Shown here in pieces: positions 38,895 to 47,184 of a stretch of DNA of 64,000 nt. The notes beneath the pieces were generated by a model that was not told the DNA's origin, did no database searches, and was given only the letters and a program-made list of their open reading frames with translations. Numbering within the stretch: position 1 is the first letter of the stretch; each line of letters opens with the position of its first letter. The DNA comes from Myxococcales bacterium. Lineage in GTDB: Bacteria > Myxococcota_A > Polyangia > Polyangiales > Polyangiaceae. A program made the position numbers and the translations under genes. The stretch covers positions 1-64,000 of the forward strand of contig JADJCA010000030.1 of the NCBI GenBank assembly GCA_016703425.1, written 5' to 3'.

Positions 38895-40097
38895 ATGGAG
38901 ACGCGAACCGATCTCGAGGCGACGCTGCGCTTGATGCGACCCATCGTTCGCGAGCGGCTCTTGCCGCTTGAGGCCACCTTCTTTCGCACCGGCAGCTTCA
39001 AGGCCGTCGAAGACGAGCTCGGCCGCGTTCGGCAAGAGGTCAAGGCTCTGGGGCTCTTGTGCCCGCAGCTCGGCAAGGCGCACGGCGGCGCGGGATTCTC
39101 GCTCGTAGACTTCGCGCGCATCAGCGAAGAGCTGGGGTGGAGCGCGTTGGGTCATGTGGCGTTCAACTGCCAGGCGCCCGACGCCGGCAACATGGAGATC
39201 CTCGCGCTCTTCGGTACGCCAGCGCAGAAGGCGGACTACCTCGCGCCGCTCGTGCGCGGAGACGCGCGGAGCTGCTTCGCGATGACGGAGCCCGATCGAC
39301 CCGGGTCGAATCCCACCGAGCTCGCCATGACGGCGTCGCTCGAGGGGGACGAGTGGCTGCTCTCGGGCCGCAAATGGTTTACCAGCAGCGCCGACGGCGC
39401 CGCCTTCGCCATCGTGATGGCCGTGACAGACCCGGAGGCGCCGCCGCACCTGCGGGCCAGCCAGCTCATCGTCCCCATGGGCACGCCCGGCTTTCGCATC
39501 GTTCGAAACATTCCCGTCATGGGCCACGCGGGCGACGGCTGGGCGAGCCACGCGGAGGTGCTCTTCGACGGGTGCCGCGTTCCCAAAGACGCGCTGCTCG
39601 GTGGCCGTGGCGCCGGCTTTGCGATCGCGCAAGAGCGACTGGGGCCGGGCCGCATTCACCACACGATGCGCTGGATGGGCATCGCGGAGCGCTCTTTTGA
39701 CCTCATGTGCCGCCGCGCGGCGTCGCGGCACATGGAGCCGGGCTCGGTCCTGGCCGACAAGCAACTGGTTCAGGCTTGGGTGGCCGAGTCGCGCGCGGAG
39801 ATCGACGCGGCGAAGCTCCTCATCTTGCGAGCGGCCACCGAGCTCGAGGAGGGGGGCGCAAAGGCGGCGCGTGACTCCATCGGCCTCGTGAAGTTCTTCG
39901 CCGCCGATGTCCTCTCGAAGGTCGTCGATCGCGCCGTGCAGGTGCACGGCGCCCTCGGTCTCACCGACGACACGCCGCTCGCGTATTTCTACCGCCACGA
40001 GCGAGCCGCTCACGTCTACGACGGCCCCGACGAAGTCCACAAGGTGTCCGTGGGACGCCGCATCCTCAAGCGTTACCGCGGTGAGGCCAAGCCGTGA
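38895..40097 (+). CDS. acyl-CoA dehydrogenase family protein (ACAD10/11-like)
   Basis: 400-aa FAD enzyme of the acyl-CoA dehydrogenase fold. CFAMTEPDRPGSNP is the FAD/substrate signature, WLLSGRKWFTSSADGA and GRGAGFAIAQERLGPGR are typical, and the end has QVHGALGLTDDTP and YDGPDEVHKVSVGRRIL. It is coupled (GTGA overlap) to an APH-family kinase gene. In mammals ACAD10/11 fuse the two activities, and in Pseudomonas LvaC works with kinase LvaA on 4-hydroxyacyl-CoA. ATG at 38895; an in-frame upstream start at 38859 is unlikely. Confidence 0.9.
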   Translation: METRTDLEATLRLMRPIVRERLLPLEATFFRTGSFKAVEDELGRVRQEVKALGLLCPQLGKAHGGAGFSLVDFARISEELGWSALGHVAFNCQAPDAGNMEILALFGTPAQKADYLAPLVRGDARSCFAMTEPDRPGSNPTELAMTASLEGDEWLLSGRKWFTSSADGAAFAIVMAVTDPEAPPHLRASQLIVPMGTPGFRIVRNIPVMGHAGDGWASHAEVLFDGCRVPKDALLGGRGAGFAIAQERLGPGRIHHTMRWMGIAERSFDLMCRRAASRHMEPGSVLADKQLVQAWVAESRAEIDAAKLLILRAATELEEGGAKAARDSIGLVKFFAADVLSKVVDRAVQVHGALGLTDDTPLAYFYRHERAAHVYDGPDEVHKVSVGRRILKRYRGEAKP

Positions 40098-41164
40098 GCC
40101 TCGTCGATGAAGCGCGCGCCGTGAGGCCCGGCGAGGAAGTCGACGTCGCGAAGCTCGAGGCCTTCTTGCGGGAGCGAGCGCCGGAGTTTGCCGGCCCCGT
40201 GACCGTCTCGCAGTTTCCCGGCGGTCACTCCAACCTGACGTACCTCGTCACAGTCGGGAGCCGCGAGCTCGTCTTGCGGCGCCCGCCCTTCGGCAATCGC
40301 GTGAAGAGCGCTCACGACATGGGCCGCGAGTTTCGCATTCTGTCGCGCCTCTCGGCGGTGTTTCCGAAGGCGCCGCGCGCGCTCGTCTACGAAGAAGCGG
40401 ACGCGGTTCTCGGGGCGCCCTTCTACCTGATGGAGCGCATTCGTGGCCTCGTGCTCCGGGGGCGGGCGCTCCCGCAAGGGGTCTCGCTCGCGGCCAGTGA
40501 CCTGCGGGCGCTCGGCTTGGCGGTCGCCGACACGCTCGCCGAGTTGCACCGCGTCGACGTGGTCAAGGCCGAGCTCGCCGAGCTGGGGCGCCCCGAGGGC
40601 TACGTCGAGAGGCAGGTGAGAGGGTGGATCAAGCGGTACGCCGACGCGCGGCCCGACGACGTGCCCGAAATGAACGAGGTCGAGGCGTGGCTCCAAGCGG
40701 CGCTCGTCGCCGGCGTCGGCGCGACGGCGCCTGGCCTCGTGCACAACGATTTCAAGTTCGACAACCTCGTGTTGGACGCCGTAGCCCCTACGAAGATCGT
40801 CGGTGTCCTCGATTGGGAGATGGCGACCTACGGAGAGCCCATGACCGACCTCGGCACGGCCCTCGCGTATTGGACGGAGGCCACCGACCCGGAGGAGATG
40901 CGCGCGCTGCCTTTTGGTCCCACGATGCTCGAGGGGAGCCTGTCGCGCGCCGACTTCGTCGTCCGGTGGGCCGAAGGCTCGGGGCGTGAGCCCGTTTCGC
41001 TGCCGTTCTTCCACGCCTTCGCGCACTATCGAACGGCGGTCGTTGCGGCGCAGATCTACTGGCGCTACCGCCACGGGCACACGAAGGATGCGCGCTTCGC
41101 GGCCTTCGCGCCGGCGGTGGGCATCCTGGCGCGAGCCGCCCTTAGGGCCCGCGACGAGCGCTGA
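40094..41164 (+). CDS. APH-family phosphotransferase (ACAD10/11 or LvaA kinase-like)
   Basis: 356-aa small-molecule kinase of the aminoglycoside/choline phosphotransferase fold. Brenner motif VHNDFKFDNLVLD (catalytic Asp), VLDWEMATYGEPMTDLG for metal binding, and an N-terminal GGHSNLTYLV nucleotide loop. The GTG start overlaps the acyl-CoA dehydrogenase stop, so both are made together. By family and context it may phosphorylate a 4-hydroxyacyl-CoA to enable isomerisation; antibiotic modification is improbable. Confidence 0.88.
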   Translation: MSLVDEARAVRPGEEVDVAKLEAFLRERAPEFAGPVTVSQFPGGHSNLTYLVTVGSRELVLRRPPFGNRVKSAHDMGREFRILSRLSAVFPKAPRALVYEEADAVLGAPFYLMERIRGLVLRGRALPQGVSLAASDLRALGLAVADTLAELHRVDVVKAELAELGRPEGYVERQVRGWIKRYADARPDDVPEMNEVEAWLQAALVAGVGATAPGLVHNDFKFDNLVLDAVAPTKIVGVLDWEMATYGEPMTDLGTALAYWTEATDPEEMRALPFGPTMLEGSLSRADFVVRWAEGSGREPVSLPFFHAFAHYRTAVVAAQIYWRYRHGHTKDARFAAFAPAVGILARAALRARDER

Positions 41165-41273
41165 CGCCACCGCCGCCGATGGCGTTTGGCGGCGCGCCCC
41201 GGGCGCGTTCCGCGACCGCTTCTTCGCACCGACCGATCGACGACAGCCGCGCTTCGTGACAGATTGAGGCGCA

Positions 41274-42374
41274 ATGAGGGGCATCGAGGCGCTTGCCACG
41301 TTCGCCGCGCTCACCGGGGCGCTGGCTGCCTGCGCGGCGATCGCCGGCATCGACCGCTTCGAGAGCTTCACCCCTGACGACGCAGGTCTCTCCACCGATG
41401 GCGCCGCAGTCGATGCCGCTTGCGTTGGCGACGCGTGCCCCACACCGTCGTGCGTGGGACCCGACTGCCCGGAGCTCGTCGTCACGGGCCTCGTGCAGCC
41501 GCGCGCGTTGGCGCTCGTCGAGCCGCTGCTCGTGTGGACTGAGCTGGGCGTCGCCGATGCTGGCGCTGACGCCGAGGCTGGCAGCGACGCGGGCCCTGAC
41601 GCGGGGCGGGGCCGAACCCTGCGAGCGGTGGCCAAGACGGGCGGCGTCCCGAGCACGTTGGCCGAGGCGTTGACACTACCGGCGCTGAGGCAATCGCGCG
41701 GCGACGGAGGAGTCACGCTTGCCTTTGACACGAGAGCCGCGGCGAGCTCGCTGCCAGTGTCCGAAGTGAAAGCCGACGGCGGCCTCGCGACCGTCAGCAC
41801 GACCAACGACTTGACGGCCGCCGCCGCGTCGCCCTCGTGGTTTGCCGTGGCCACGACGTCGAGCGTTCAAGTGGCGCCGCGGGCCACGGGCACCTTGGGA
41901 CCCGTGGCCGAACCGACGACCGCCAGCGCCATGGCGGTTTCAGGGACGACGCTCTTCGCGTCCTCGGTGGGCGCCACGCAAGTCTTCATCTACGACCTCT
42001 CCGTCGTGGACGACGGGGCTGGCACCCTTACGTCTACGGCCACGGCCGTGGGCAAGGCGACGATCCTCCCGCTGCAGGAGTTCTACCTCGACGGCGATCG
42101 GCTCTACGTCGCGAACCAAGCCGGGTCCGTCGAGTCGGTGCTCTTTGACGCTGGCAAGGGGCCGACGATCCCGTCTGTCGGCGGTTCCTCGGCGGTCGCC
42201 ATGACGGCCGACGCGACACACCTCTACGTGGCCACCGCCACCGGGATCTACGCCGTCGAGAAGGCGACGGGCGTCGCGGTCCTTCGCCACGCGCGTCGCG
42301 CCTTTGGCATCGCCGTCGACGCGACGCAGATGTACTGGACCGAAGAGGGCGCGATCTTTCGAAGTCGAAAGTGA
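41274..42374 (+). CDS. Asp/Ala/Gly-linker lipoprotein with beta-propeller-like repeats
   Basis: 366-aa lipoprotein (lipobox TGALAAC), with a linker rich in Asp/Ala/Gly (VADAGADAEAGSDAGPDAG, about residues 92-110) and cysteines near residue 50-65. The remainder has repeats of the kind ATHLYVATATGIYAVEKATG and DGDRLYVANQAG, suggestive of a small propeller. Similar layouts are common in Polyangia. Function unknown. Confidence 0.7.
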   Translation: MRGIEALATFAALTGALAACAAIAGIDRFESFTPDDAGLSTDGAAVDAACVGDACPTPSCVGPDCPELVVTGLVQPRALALVEPLLVWTELGVADAGADAEAGSDAGPDAGRGRTLRAVAKTGGVPSTLAEALTLPALRQSRGDGGVTLAFDTRAAASSLPVSEVKADGGLATVSTTNDLTAAAASPSWFAVATTSSVQVAPRATGTLGPVAEPTTASAMAVSGTTLFASSVGATQVFIYDLSVVDDGAGTLTSTATAVGKATILPLQEFYLDGDRLYVANQAGSVESVLFDAGKGPTIPSVGGSSAVAMTADATHLYVATATGIYAVEKATGVAVLRHARRAFGIAVDATQMYWTEEGAIFRSRK

Positions 42375-42410
42375 CCGTTCGCCGACCAGCAAGCGCGTCG
42401 CTCGTCGCCG

Positions 42411-43727
42411 CTACGCGCGCACCACGAAGCCCATCCGCGCGCCGCCACCCTCGCGCGCCTCCGCGAAGGCGTGGCCGCCGTGGGCTTCGGCGATTCTCCG
42501 CACCAAGGTGAGACCGAGCCCGACGCTGGCGCCGTAGCCGCCCCCTTTTGCGTCGGGGCGCCGGTAGAACGGCTCGAAGAGGCGAGCCTCATCGCCCGGC
42601 GCGATGCCCGGGCCTCGATCGAGGAAGGCGATCGACACGTGCTCGCCAGCGCGGGCTATCTCGACGCGGTCGATGCCGCCACCGTGCTTGATGGCGTTCT
42701 GGACGAGGTTGGTGACGGCGCGGCCCAGCAGCGTGGCGTCGCCGATGACGGAGATCGCGTCGGGCGCCGAGAGCCGCGAGAGGTCGACGCCTTCGCGCTC
42801 AAGGACGCCGCGAACGAGGACCGTCGTGTCGATGGGGACGGGCTTTAGGGCGCTGAAGTCGATGCGAGCGCCGGCCAAGAGATCGGCCACGAGGGCGTCG
42901 AGTTCCACGATCTCGCGGTCGATCTCTGGAAGCTTCTGGGGCGCCGTTTCGGCGAGCTCGACAAGCAAGCGCATGCGCGCCAGCGGCGTCCGAATCTCGT
43001 GCGATACCGCGGCCAGCAGCGCTCGTTGATCGGCGAGCTGCTTGTCGATGCGGGTCGCGGCCTCGTAGAGCGCGTCGGCGACGATGCCCGTTTCGTCCCG
43101 ATGGCGCCGCCCTGCGAGGCGTTCTTTGCTCTCGAGGTGGCCGCGACCGATCTCACGGGCCACCTCGGCAACATCGGCGAGGGGACGGGACAAGCGCCGG
43201 GCGAGGATGCCGGAGGCGGCCCACAACGTCACCAGCGCGACGCCGAAGCCGAGGAGCGCTCGCTGCGTCGTCGGCAGCATCGCGCCGGTGGGGCACACGT
43301 CTGCGCGACCGAGGCGAACGCCGGTGCCGGGGTCGAAGACCTTGACCTGAATGGCGCGGCGCGTGCACACGCCGCCGGCGCTCTCGAGGAGCGCTCCGTT
43401 TACGTCGTAGAGCGAGAGGCCGAGCTCGAGGTCGGCGGCGATGCCACCGACGAGGACCCTTCGCCTCGGCGGATCATTCCACACGGCGGCCAACTGGCGG
43501 CTCGCGAAGCGGCGCGCTCGATCCACGTCGTGGCGCCATGTCCCCGAGACCCCTGCCAGCTGCATGACCGTGAACACGACGAGGCTGGTCATGAAGATCG
43601 TGACGCCGAAGGACACGAAGATGCGCCGCTGCAAGCCGCGACGAAGCGCCCTCGGTACGCGGGTCCGCGCCGGCTCCGGCGCGCAGAACGGCGCCTTCGG
43701 ATCCGCGCCCGGCGCCCTGTGCCTCAA
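42411..43727 (-). CDS. sensor histidine kinase (OmpR-type partner)
   Basis: 438-aa transmembrane kinase: helices at about residues 35-58 and 157-175, a periplasmic sensor between them containing two cysteines, a HAMP-like segment (GILARRLSRPLADVAEVARE), then dimerisation H-box VSHEIRTPLARMRLL with His243, N-box LVQNAIKHGGG, G1 DRGPGIAPGDE and G2 GLGLTLVRR. Preceded by the response regulator; TTG at 43727 overlaps that stop (TTGA) and is the best start, though downstream codons remain possible. Confidence 0.9.
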   Translation of the reverse strand: MRHRAPGADPKAPFCAPEPARTRVPRALRRGLQRRIFVSFGVTIFMTSLVVFTVMQLAGVSGTWRHDVDRARRFASRQLAAVWNDPPRRRVLVGGIAADLELGLSLYDVNGALLESAGGVCTRRAIQVKVFDPGTGVRLGRADVCPTGAMLPTTQRALLGFGVALVTLWAASGILARRLSRPLADVAEVAREIGRGHLESKERLAGRRHRDETGIVADALYEAATRIDKQLADQRALLAAVSHEIRTPLARMRLLVELAETAPQKLPEIDREIVELDALVADLLAGARIDFSALKPVPIDTTVLVRGVLEREGVDLSRLSAPDAISVIGDATLLGRAVTNLVQNAIKHGGGIDRVEIARAGEHVSIAFLDRGPGIAPGDEARLFEPFYRRPDAKGGGYGASVGLGLTLVRRIAEAHGGHAFAEAREGGGARMGFVVRA

Positions 43728-44416
43728 GGCGCCTCGAGGTCCTTGACGAGGACGTAGCCAATGCCGCGCACGGTCTTGATCCATCGCGGGGACTTCGGGT
43801 CGTCGCCGAGCTTCTGGCGCAAGTGCGAGATGTGCACGTCCACGGTGCGGTCGCCCACGCTGACGTCTCCGCGCCCCGCTTCCTCGAGGAGCGCCTCGCG
43901 GGGCACCACGCGGCCGGCACGCCTGGCGAGGCCCAGCAGGAGATCGAACTCGAGCCCCGTGAGGTCGAGGGCTCGCCCCTTGAGCGTCGCGGAGCGCGCG
44001 CCGGGGTCGAGCGACAACTCGCCGACCTTGACGTCGCTTCGTTCGCGCATGTCAGCCGAGGTTCGTCGGAGGACCGCGCGAAGGCGGGCCAAGAGCTCAC
44101 GCGGGCTGAACGGCTTGGGCACGTAGTCGTCAGCGCCGAGCTCAAGGCCCACGACGCGGTCGGCCTCGTCGCCGCGGGCCGTGAGCATGACGATGGGGAT
44201 CGCGTTCTTCTCCCTGATTCGGCGGCAGACATCGAGGCCGTCCATGCCAGGCAAGGACAGGTCCAAGAGCACCGCGTCGAAGCTCGATTGGGACAAGAGC
44301 GCGATGCCTCGTGGACCGTCGTGGGCGCCGGTGACCGAGAACCCGTTCTGCTCCAGGTAGCTCGTGAGCAGCTCGTGGAGGCGGACGTCGTCGTCGATGA
44401 GGAGGATGCGCGTCAT
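43724..44416 (-). CDS. OmpR/PhoB-family response regulator
   Basis: 230-aa regulator. Receiver domain (residues 1-115) with acidic pair DDD at 8-10, phospho-acceptor Asp52 in VLLDLSLPGMDG and Lys in YVPKPFSP. Winged-helix DNA-binding domain (about 130-226) ends in VRGIGYVLV. Paired with the histidine kinase downstream; a GTGAA-N5-GTGAA repeat upstream of the operon has the 10-bp half-site spacing typical of its class. Confidence 0.95.
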   Translation of the reverse strand: MTRILLIDDDVRLHELLTSYLEQNGFSVTGAHDGPRGIALLSQSSFDAVLLDLSLPGMDGLDVCRRIREKNAIPIVMLTARGDEADRVVGLELGADDYVPKPFSPRELLARLRAVLRRTSADMRERSDVKVGELSLDPGARSATLKGRALDLTGLEFDLLLGLARRAGRVVPREALLEEAGRGDVSVGDRTVDVHISHLRQKLGDDPKSPRWIKTVRGIGYVLVKDLEAP

Positions 44417-44477
44417 GGTGGCAGCTGGCAGGTGACGGTGGGCCGGTGAGCATCATCCCACGACGCCGGGCCCTGCG

Positions 44478-44657
44478 TCAGGGTTCGGTGGGGCCCCGCG
44501 ATCGGGAGCGCAAGGCGGCTTCGGTGCAGACGTCGGCAATGTGACGTTCGAAGGCGGCGTGGCGGGCGTGAGCGCGAGCTCCGAGGCTGAAGAAGCCAGC
44601 CCCAAACCCTGCGAGCGCGCCGAATGACAAGAGGCCGATGGCAATGCGTCGTTTCAT
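44478..44657 (-). CDS. small single-helix membrane protein
   Basis: 59-aa protein: MKRRIAIGLLSFGALAGFGA forms a signal/anchor helix, followed by a short Ala/Arg tail with a Cys. Lies between the Spy-like gene and the response regulator, 16 bases after the former. Could be a small partner of the sensor; no homology recognised. Confidence 0.55.
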   Translation of the reverse strand: MKRRIAIGLLSFGALAGFGAGFFSLGARAHARHAAFERHIADVCTEAALRSRSRGPTEP

Positions 44658-44673
44658 GGTCGTTGTTCTCCGC

Positions 44674-45126
44674 TCAGAGCCGGTAGGGATGCGCGTGCTG
44701 CATGCCGCACGCTGGCGCACCACGTTCTACGAGGTCGGCGAGGAGCCCGCGCTGGCGTTCGTCGAGGACGCCATGGACGGCGGCGAACGCGTCGAGCGAG
44801 GCCTTGCGCATGGCGTCCACGGTCCCCTCGACGCGTCCCAGCGTGGTGCCCAAGAGCACTTCGTCGAAGGCGTCGCTTCGGAGCGCCGTCGCGACCTCGC
44901 CGCGGGTGCCGGCGAGTCCCTGGCGCGCCTTCGCCGCCTCGTTTCGGAGCGCCTCCACGGCGCTCACAATGACCTTCTCTTGCCCCGCCGTCGTGTCGAG
45001 GCGACGAAAGACGTGGCGCAGGAAGCGATTGCTGCGGGGATGACGAAAATGGCCGTGAACGCCGCCGCGGCGGAACGTCATGGCGAGCCCGAAGAGGCAC
45101 GCCGCACCGATTGCAAAGCCCAACAT
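44674..45126 (-). CDS. Spy/CpxP-like periplasmic stress protein
   Basis: 150-aa protein with an N-terminal membrane/signal segment (MLGFAIGAACLFGLAMTF) and a long helical domain. The end VHGVLDERQRGLLADLVERG resembles the LTxxQ-type signature of Spy/CpxP/ZraP chaperone-sensors. ATG at 45126 has AAGGAGG, one of the best sites in the window; 45210 is an upstream alternative. First gene of the two-component operon; CpxP-like proteins inhibit such kinases in other bacteria. Confidence 0.7.
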   Translation of the reverse strand: MLGFAIGAACLFGLAMTFRRGGVHGHFRHPRSNRFLRHVFRRLDTTAGQEKVIVSAVEALRNEAAKARQGLAGTRGEVATALRSDAFDEVLLGTTLGRVEGTVDAMRKASLDAFAAVHGVLDERQRGLLADLVERGAPACGMQHAHPYRL

Positions 45127-45193
45127 GAAACCTCCTTGGCGCGGCCCGTCCACATCGGCGGGCTCGTGCACAGGCCTCATGTTGGGGGGGCCA

Positions 45194-45222
45194 TGTAAAG
45201 GTGGCACCACGCGGGGCGTGAA
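45194..45222 (-). promoter_or_regulatory. weak promoter candidate for the Spy-like/two-component operon
   Basis: On the minus strand TTCACG (45217-45222) and TTTACA (45194-45199) with 17 bases between them. Both boxes are poor matches alone; the position, 70-100 bases before the Spy-like ATG, and overlap with the direct repeat make it worth recording. Confidence 0.3.
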
Positions 45223-45233
45223 GAAGTGTGAAG
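45218..45233. promoter_or_regulatory. CpxR-like response-regulator binding site
   Basis: Direct repeat GTGAAGAAGT-GTGAAG: GTGAAG at 45218-45223 and again at 45228-45233, exactly 10 bp apart. CpxR binds GTAAA-N5-GTAAA with the same geometry. It overlaps the -35 of the candidate promoter, suggesting autoregulation by the response regulator encoded in the operon. Confidence 0.5.
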
Positions 45234-45297
45234 ACGCACGCGACGTCGGCGGCTCTGAAGCTCTGGCCGGGAGCCGAAGTCATGTACGTTTCGAGGG

Positions 45298-45729
45298 GTG
45301 ACCCTCCAGGTGCCCTACCGCTCCGTGCAGCGCGTCTACTTCGACGATCTCGACGCGCTGAACATCCTGCACAACGTCCGCTACGTCCTCTTCATGGAGC
45401 GGGCCCGCGGTGAGTTCTTCAATGAGCTGGGCTTTCGCTGGGCCGACGACATCAAGACGAACCCGGACAAGCACCACGTCGTCGCCGAGCATCACATCCA
45501 GTACACGTCGCCGTTTCGCGGCGAAGGCGAGGTCGTCGTGGAGCTCATGCCGAAACACCTCGGCACCTCGAGCCTGAAGATCGCCGGCGAGGTGAAGGCC
45601 CTCCACGGGACGACGGTCTACGCGCGCGGCGAGAGCCGCATCGTGCGGCTCGACCCGGTGACGAACAAGCCCTGCAGCTGGAGCGAACGCTTTCGCGGCC
45701 TCGTGACGCCGCTCGTGCAGGCGCCGTGA
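45298..45729 (+). CDS. hot-dog-fold acyl-CoA thioesterase (YbgC/FadM-like)
   Basis: 143-aa hot-dog thioesterase. VYFDDLDALNILHNVRYVLF carries the conserved Asp (D in FDDLD or nearby) and the H-N-V-R-Y helix; ARGEFFNELG follows. Hydrolyses acyl-CoAs, substrate unknown. GTG at 45298 is preceded by GAGGG; no better in-frame start. Nine bases to the convergent sigma-54 activator gene. Confidence 0.88.
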   Translation: MTLQVPYRSVQRVYFDDLDALNILHNVRYVLFMERARGEFFNELGFRWADDIKTNPDKHHVVAEHHIQYTSPFRGEGEVVVELMPKHLGTSSLKIAGEVKALHGTTVYARGESRIVRLDPVTNKPCSWSERFRGLVTPLVQAP

Positions 45730-45738
45730 GAGCCAGCG

Positions 45739-47100
45739 CTACTTCTGCCGCGACTTGACGAGGCGGAAGTAGCGCAGCGCGAGCCCCGACGCCTTGGCGG
45801 CCGCCGAGACGTTGCCGTTGTGCTTGGCCAAGACCGCGGCCACGTAGCGACGCTCGAACTCCGAGAGCGCGAGGCGTCGTGCGACGGGGAAGGGCGCTCC
45901 CTGCGCGACCAAGGACTCGATCCATTCGGTGCCGGTGGCGCTCGGTGGCTCGCGAGCCACGAGGAGCTCGAGGCCCGGCTCGTCGCCGGCGTCGAGGCCG
46001 AGGGCCACGTGCCGTGCGACGAGGTTGCGGAGCTCGCGAACGTTGCCGGGCCAAGAGTAATCCGCGTATCGCGTGGTGAGCGCTTGCGCGAGTTGCGCGT
46101 CGCCGCCCATCTCGAGGACGAACTGGCGGATCAAGAGCGGCACGTCGCCGTAACGCTCTCGAAGCGGAGGCAACTCGATGCGGGCCACCGCGAGGCGGTG
46201 GAAGAGGTCGTCGCGGAAGCGCCCGGCGGCGACCTCCTTGTCGAGGTCGCGGCGCGTCGCCGCGAGGACGCGGACGTTGACGTTGATCTGCTTCTGGCTA
46301 CCAACGCGTCGAATCTCACCGCGATCGAGCGCGCGCAGAAGCTTCGCCTGAAGCCCCAGCTCCATGTCGCCGATCTCGTCGATGAGCAGCGTGCCGCCGT
46401 CGGCTTCTTCGAAGACGCCGGCCCGGGCGCGCTCGGCGCCGGTGAAGGCGCCACGCTCATGGCCAAAGAGCTCCGCTTCGATGAGGTTGCTCGACACGGT
46501 TGTGCAGTCGAAGACGACGAAGGGACCGCGCGAGCCGCTCATCTCGTGGAGCGACTCGGCGAGGACCTCTTTGCCGGTACCGGTCTCGCCTTCGATGACG
46601 AGGGGCACGCGGGCCTTGGCGAGCTTCTCGCAGAGCGGGAAGAGCCGGCGCATGGCGACGCTCGCGCCGAGCGTCTTTCCAAAGCGCATGGCGCTCGGGA
46701 GCGGCGTCTGCTCCGGCACGACGCCCGCCTCGAGGCGCACCACAGTGCTCCCGAAGCGCGCCGTCTCGCCGCCGCGAACGAAGACTTCGACGATGGGCAC
46801 GCCTTCGACGAACGTGCCGTTGGTGGAGCTGAGATCGGTGAGGCGATAGGTGCCGCGCGTGGTGGCTTCGAAGGCTGCGTGCCGGCGAGAGACGGAACGA
46901 TCGGTCAGCAAGATCTGGCACGCGGCGCTCGTCCCCACGAGCGTTCGCGTGGGCGCGTTGGCGTCGAGATCGAAGGAGAGTCCCTTGTCGGGGCCCTCGA
47001 CGACGACCAAGCGGCGGAGCTCGATGGGGCGGCCGGCGGCGACTTGTTGTTCGTAGGTCGCGACGTCCGTCGCGTTCGGATCGGGCGGATCAGCAGTCAC
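45739..47100 (-). CDS. FHA-domain sigma-54-dependent transcriptional activator
   Basis: 453-aa enhancer-binding protein. FHA domain at about 30-125 (SVSRRHAAFE, LSSTNGTFVEGV) for binding phosphothreonine, AAA+ core with Walker A GETGTGKE (171-178), GAFTGA loop (217-222) that contacts sigma-54, Walker B GGTLLIDEIG (235-244), and a Fis-type HTH at the end (GNVSAAAKASGLALRYFRLV). It has no receiver domain, so input is likely a Ser/Thr kinase phosphorylation event. Confidence 0.95.
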   Translation of the reverse strand: MTADPPDPNATDVATYEQQVAAGRPIELRRLVVVEGPDKGLSFDLDANAPTRTLVGTSAACQILLTDRSVSRRHAAFEATTRGTYRLTDLSSTNGTFVEGVPIVEVFVRGGETARFGSTVVRLEAGVVPEQTPLPSAMRFGKTLGASVAMRRLFPLCEKLAKARVPLVIEGETGTGKEVLAESLHEMSGSRGPFVVFDCTTVSSNLIEAELFGHERGAFTGAERARAGVFEEADGGTLLIDEIGDMELGLQAKLLRALDRGEIRRVGSQKQINVNVRVLAATRRDLDKEVAAGRFRDDLFHRLAVARIELPPLRERYGDVPLLIRQFVLEMGGDAQLAQALTTRYADYSWPGNVRELRNLVARHVALGLDAGDEPGLELLVAREPPSATGTEWIESLVAQGAPFPVARRLALSEFERRYVAAVLAKHNGNVSAAAKASGLALRYFRLVKSRQK

Positions 47101-47184
47101 GCCGCTAGGCTAGCCGTTCCGGCGCCGCGCCGGGGCGCGAAGGTGCGGCGAAAGCGCCGCTTGCCGGCGCGGTTCGATGGTTCT

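Noticed and set aside
40094..41164. APH-type kinase as an aminoglycoside resistance gene
   Set aside because: Coupled to an acyl-CoA dehydrogenase and similar in layout to ACAD10/11 and LvaA-type kinases; no resistance context.
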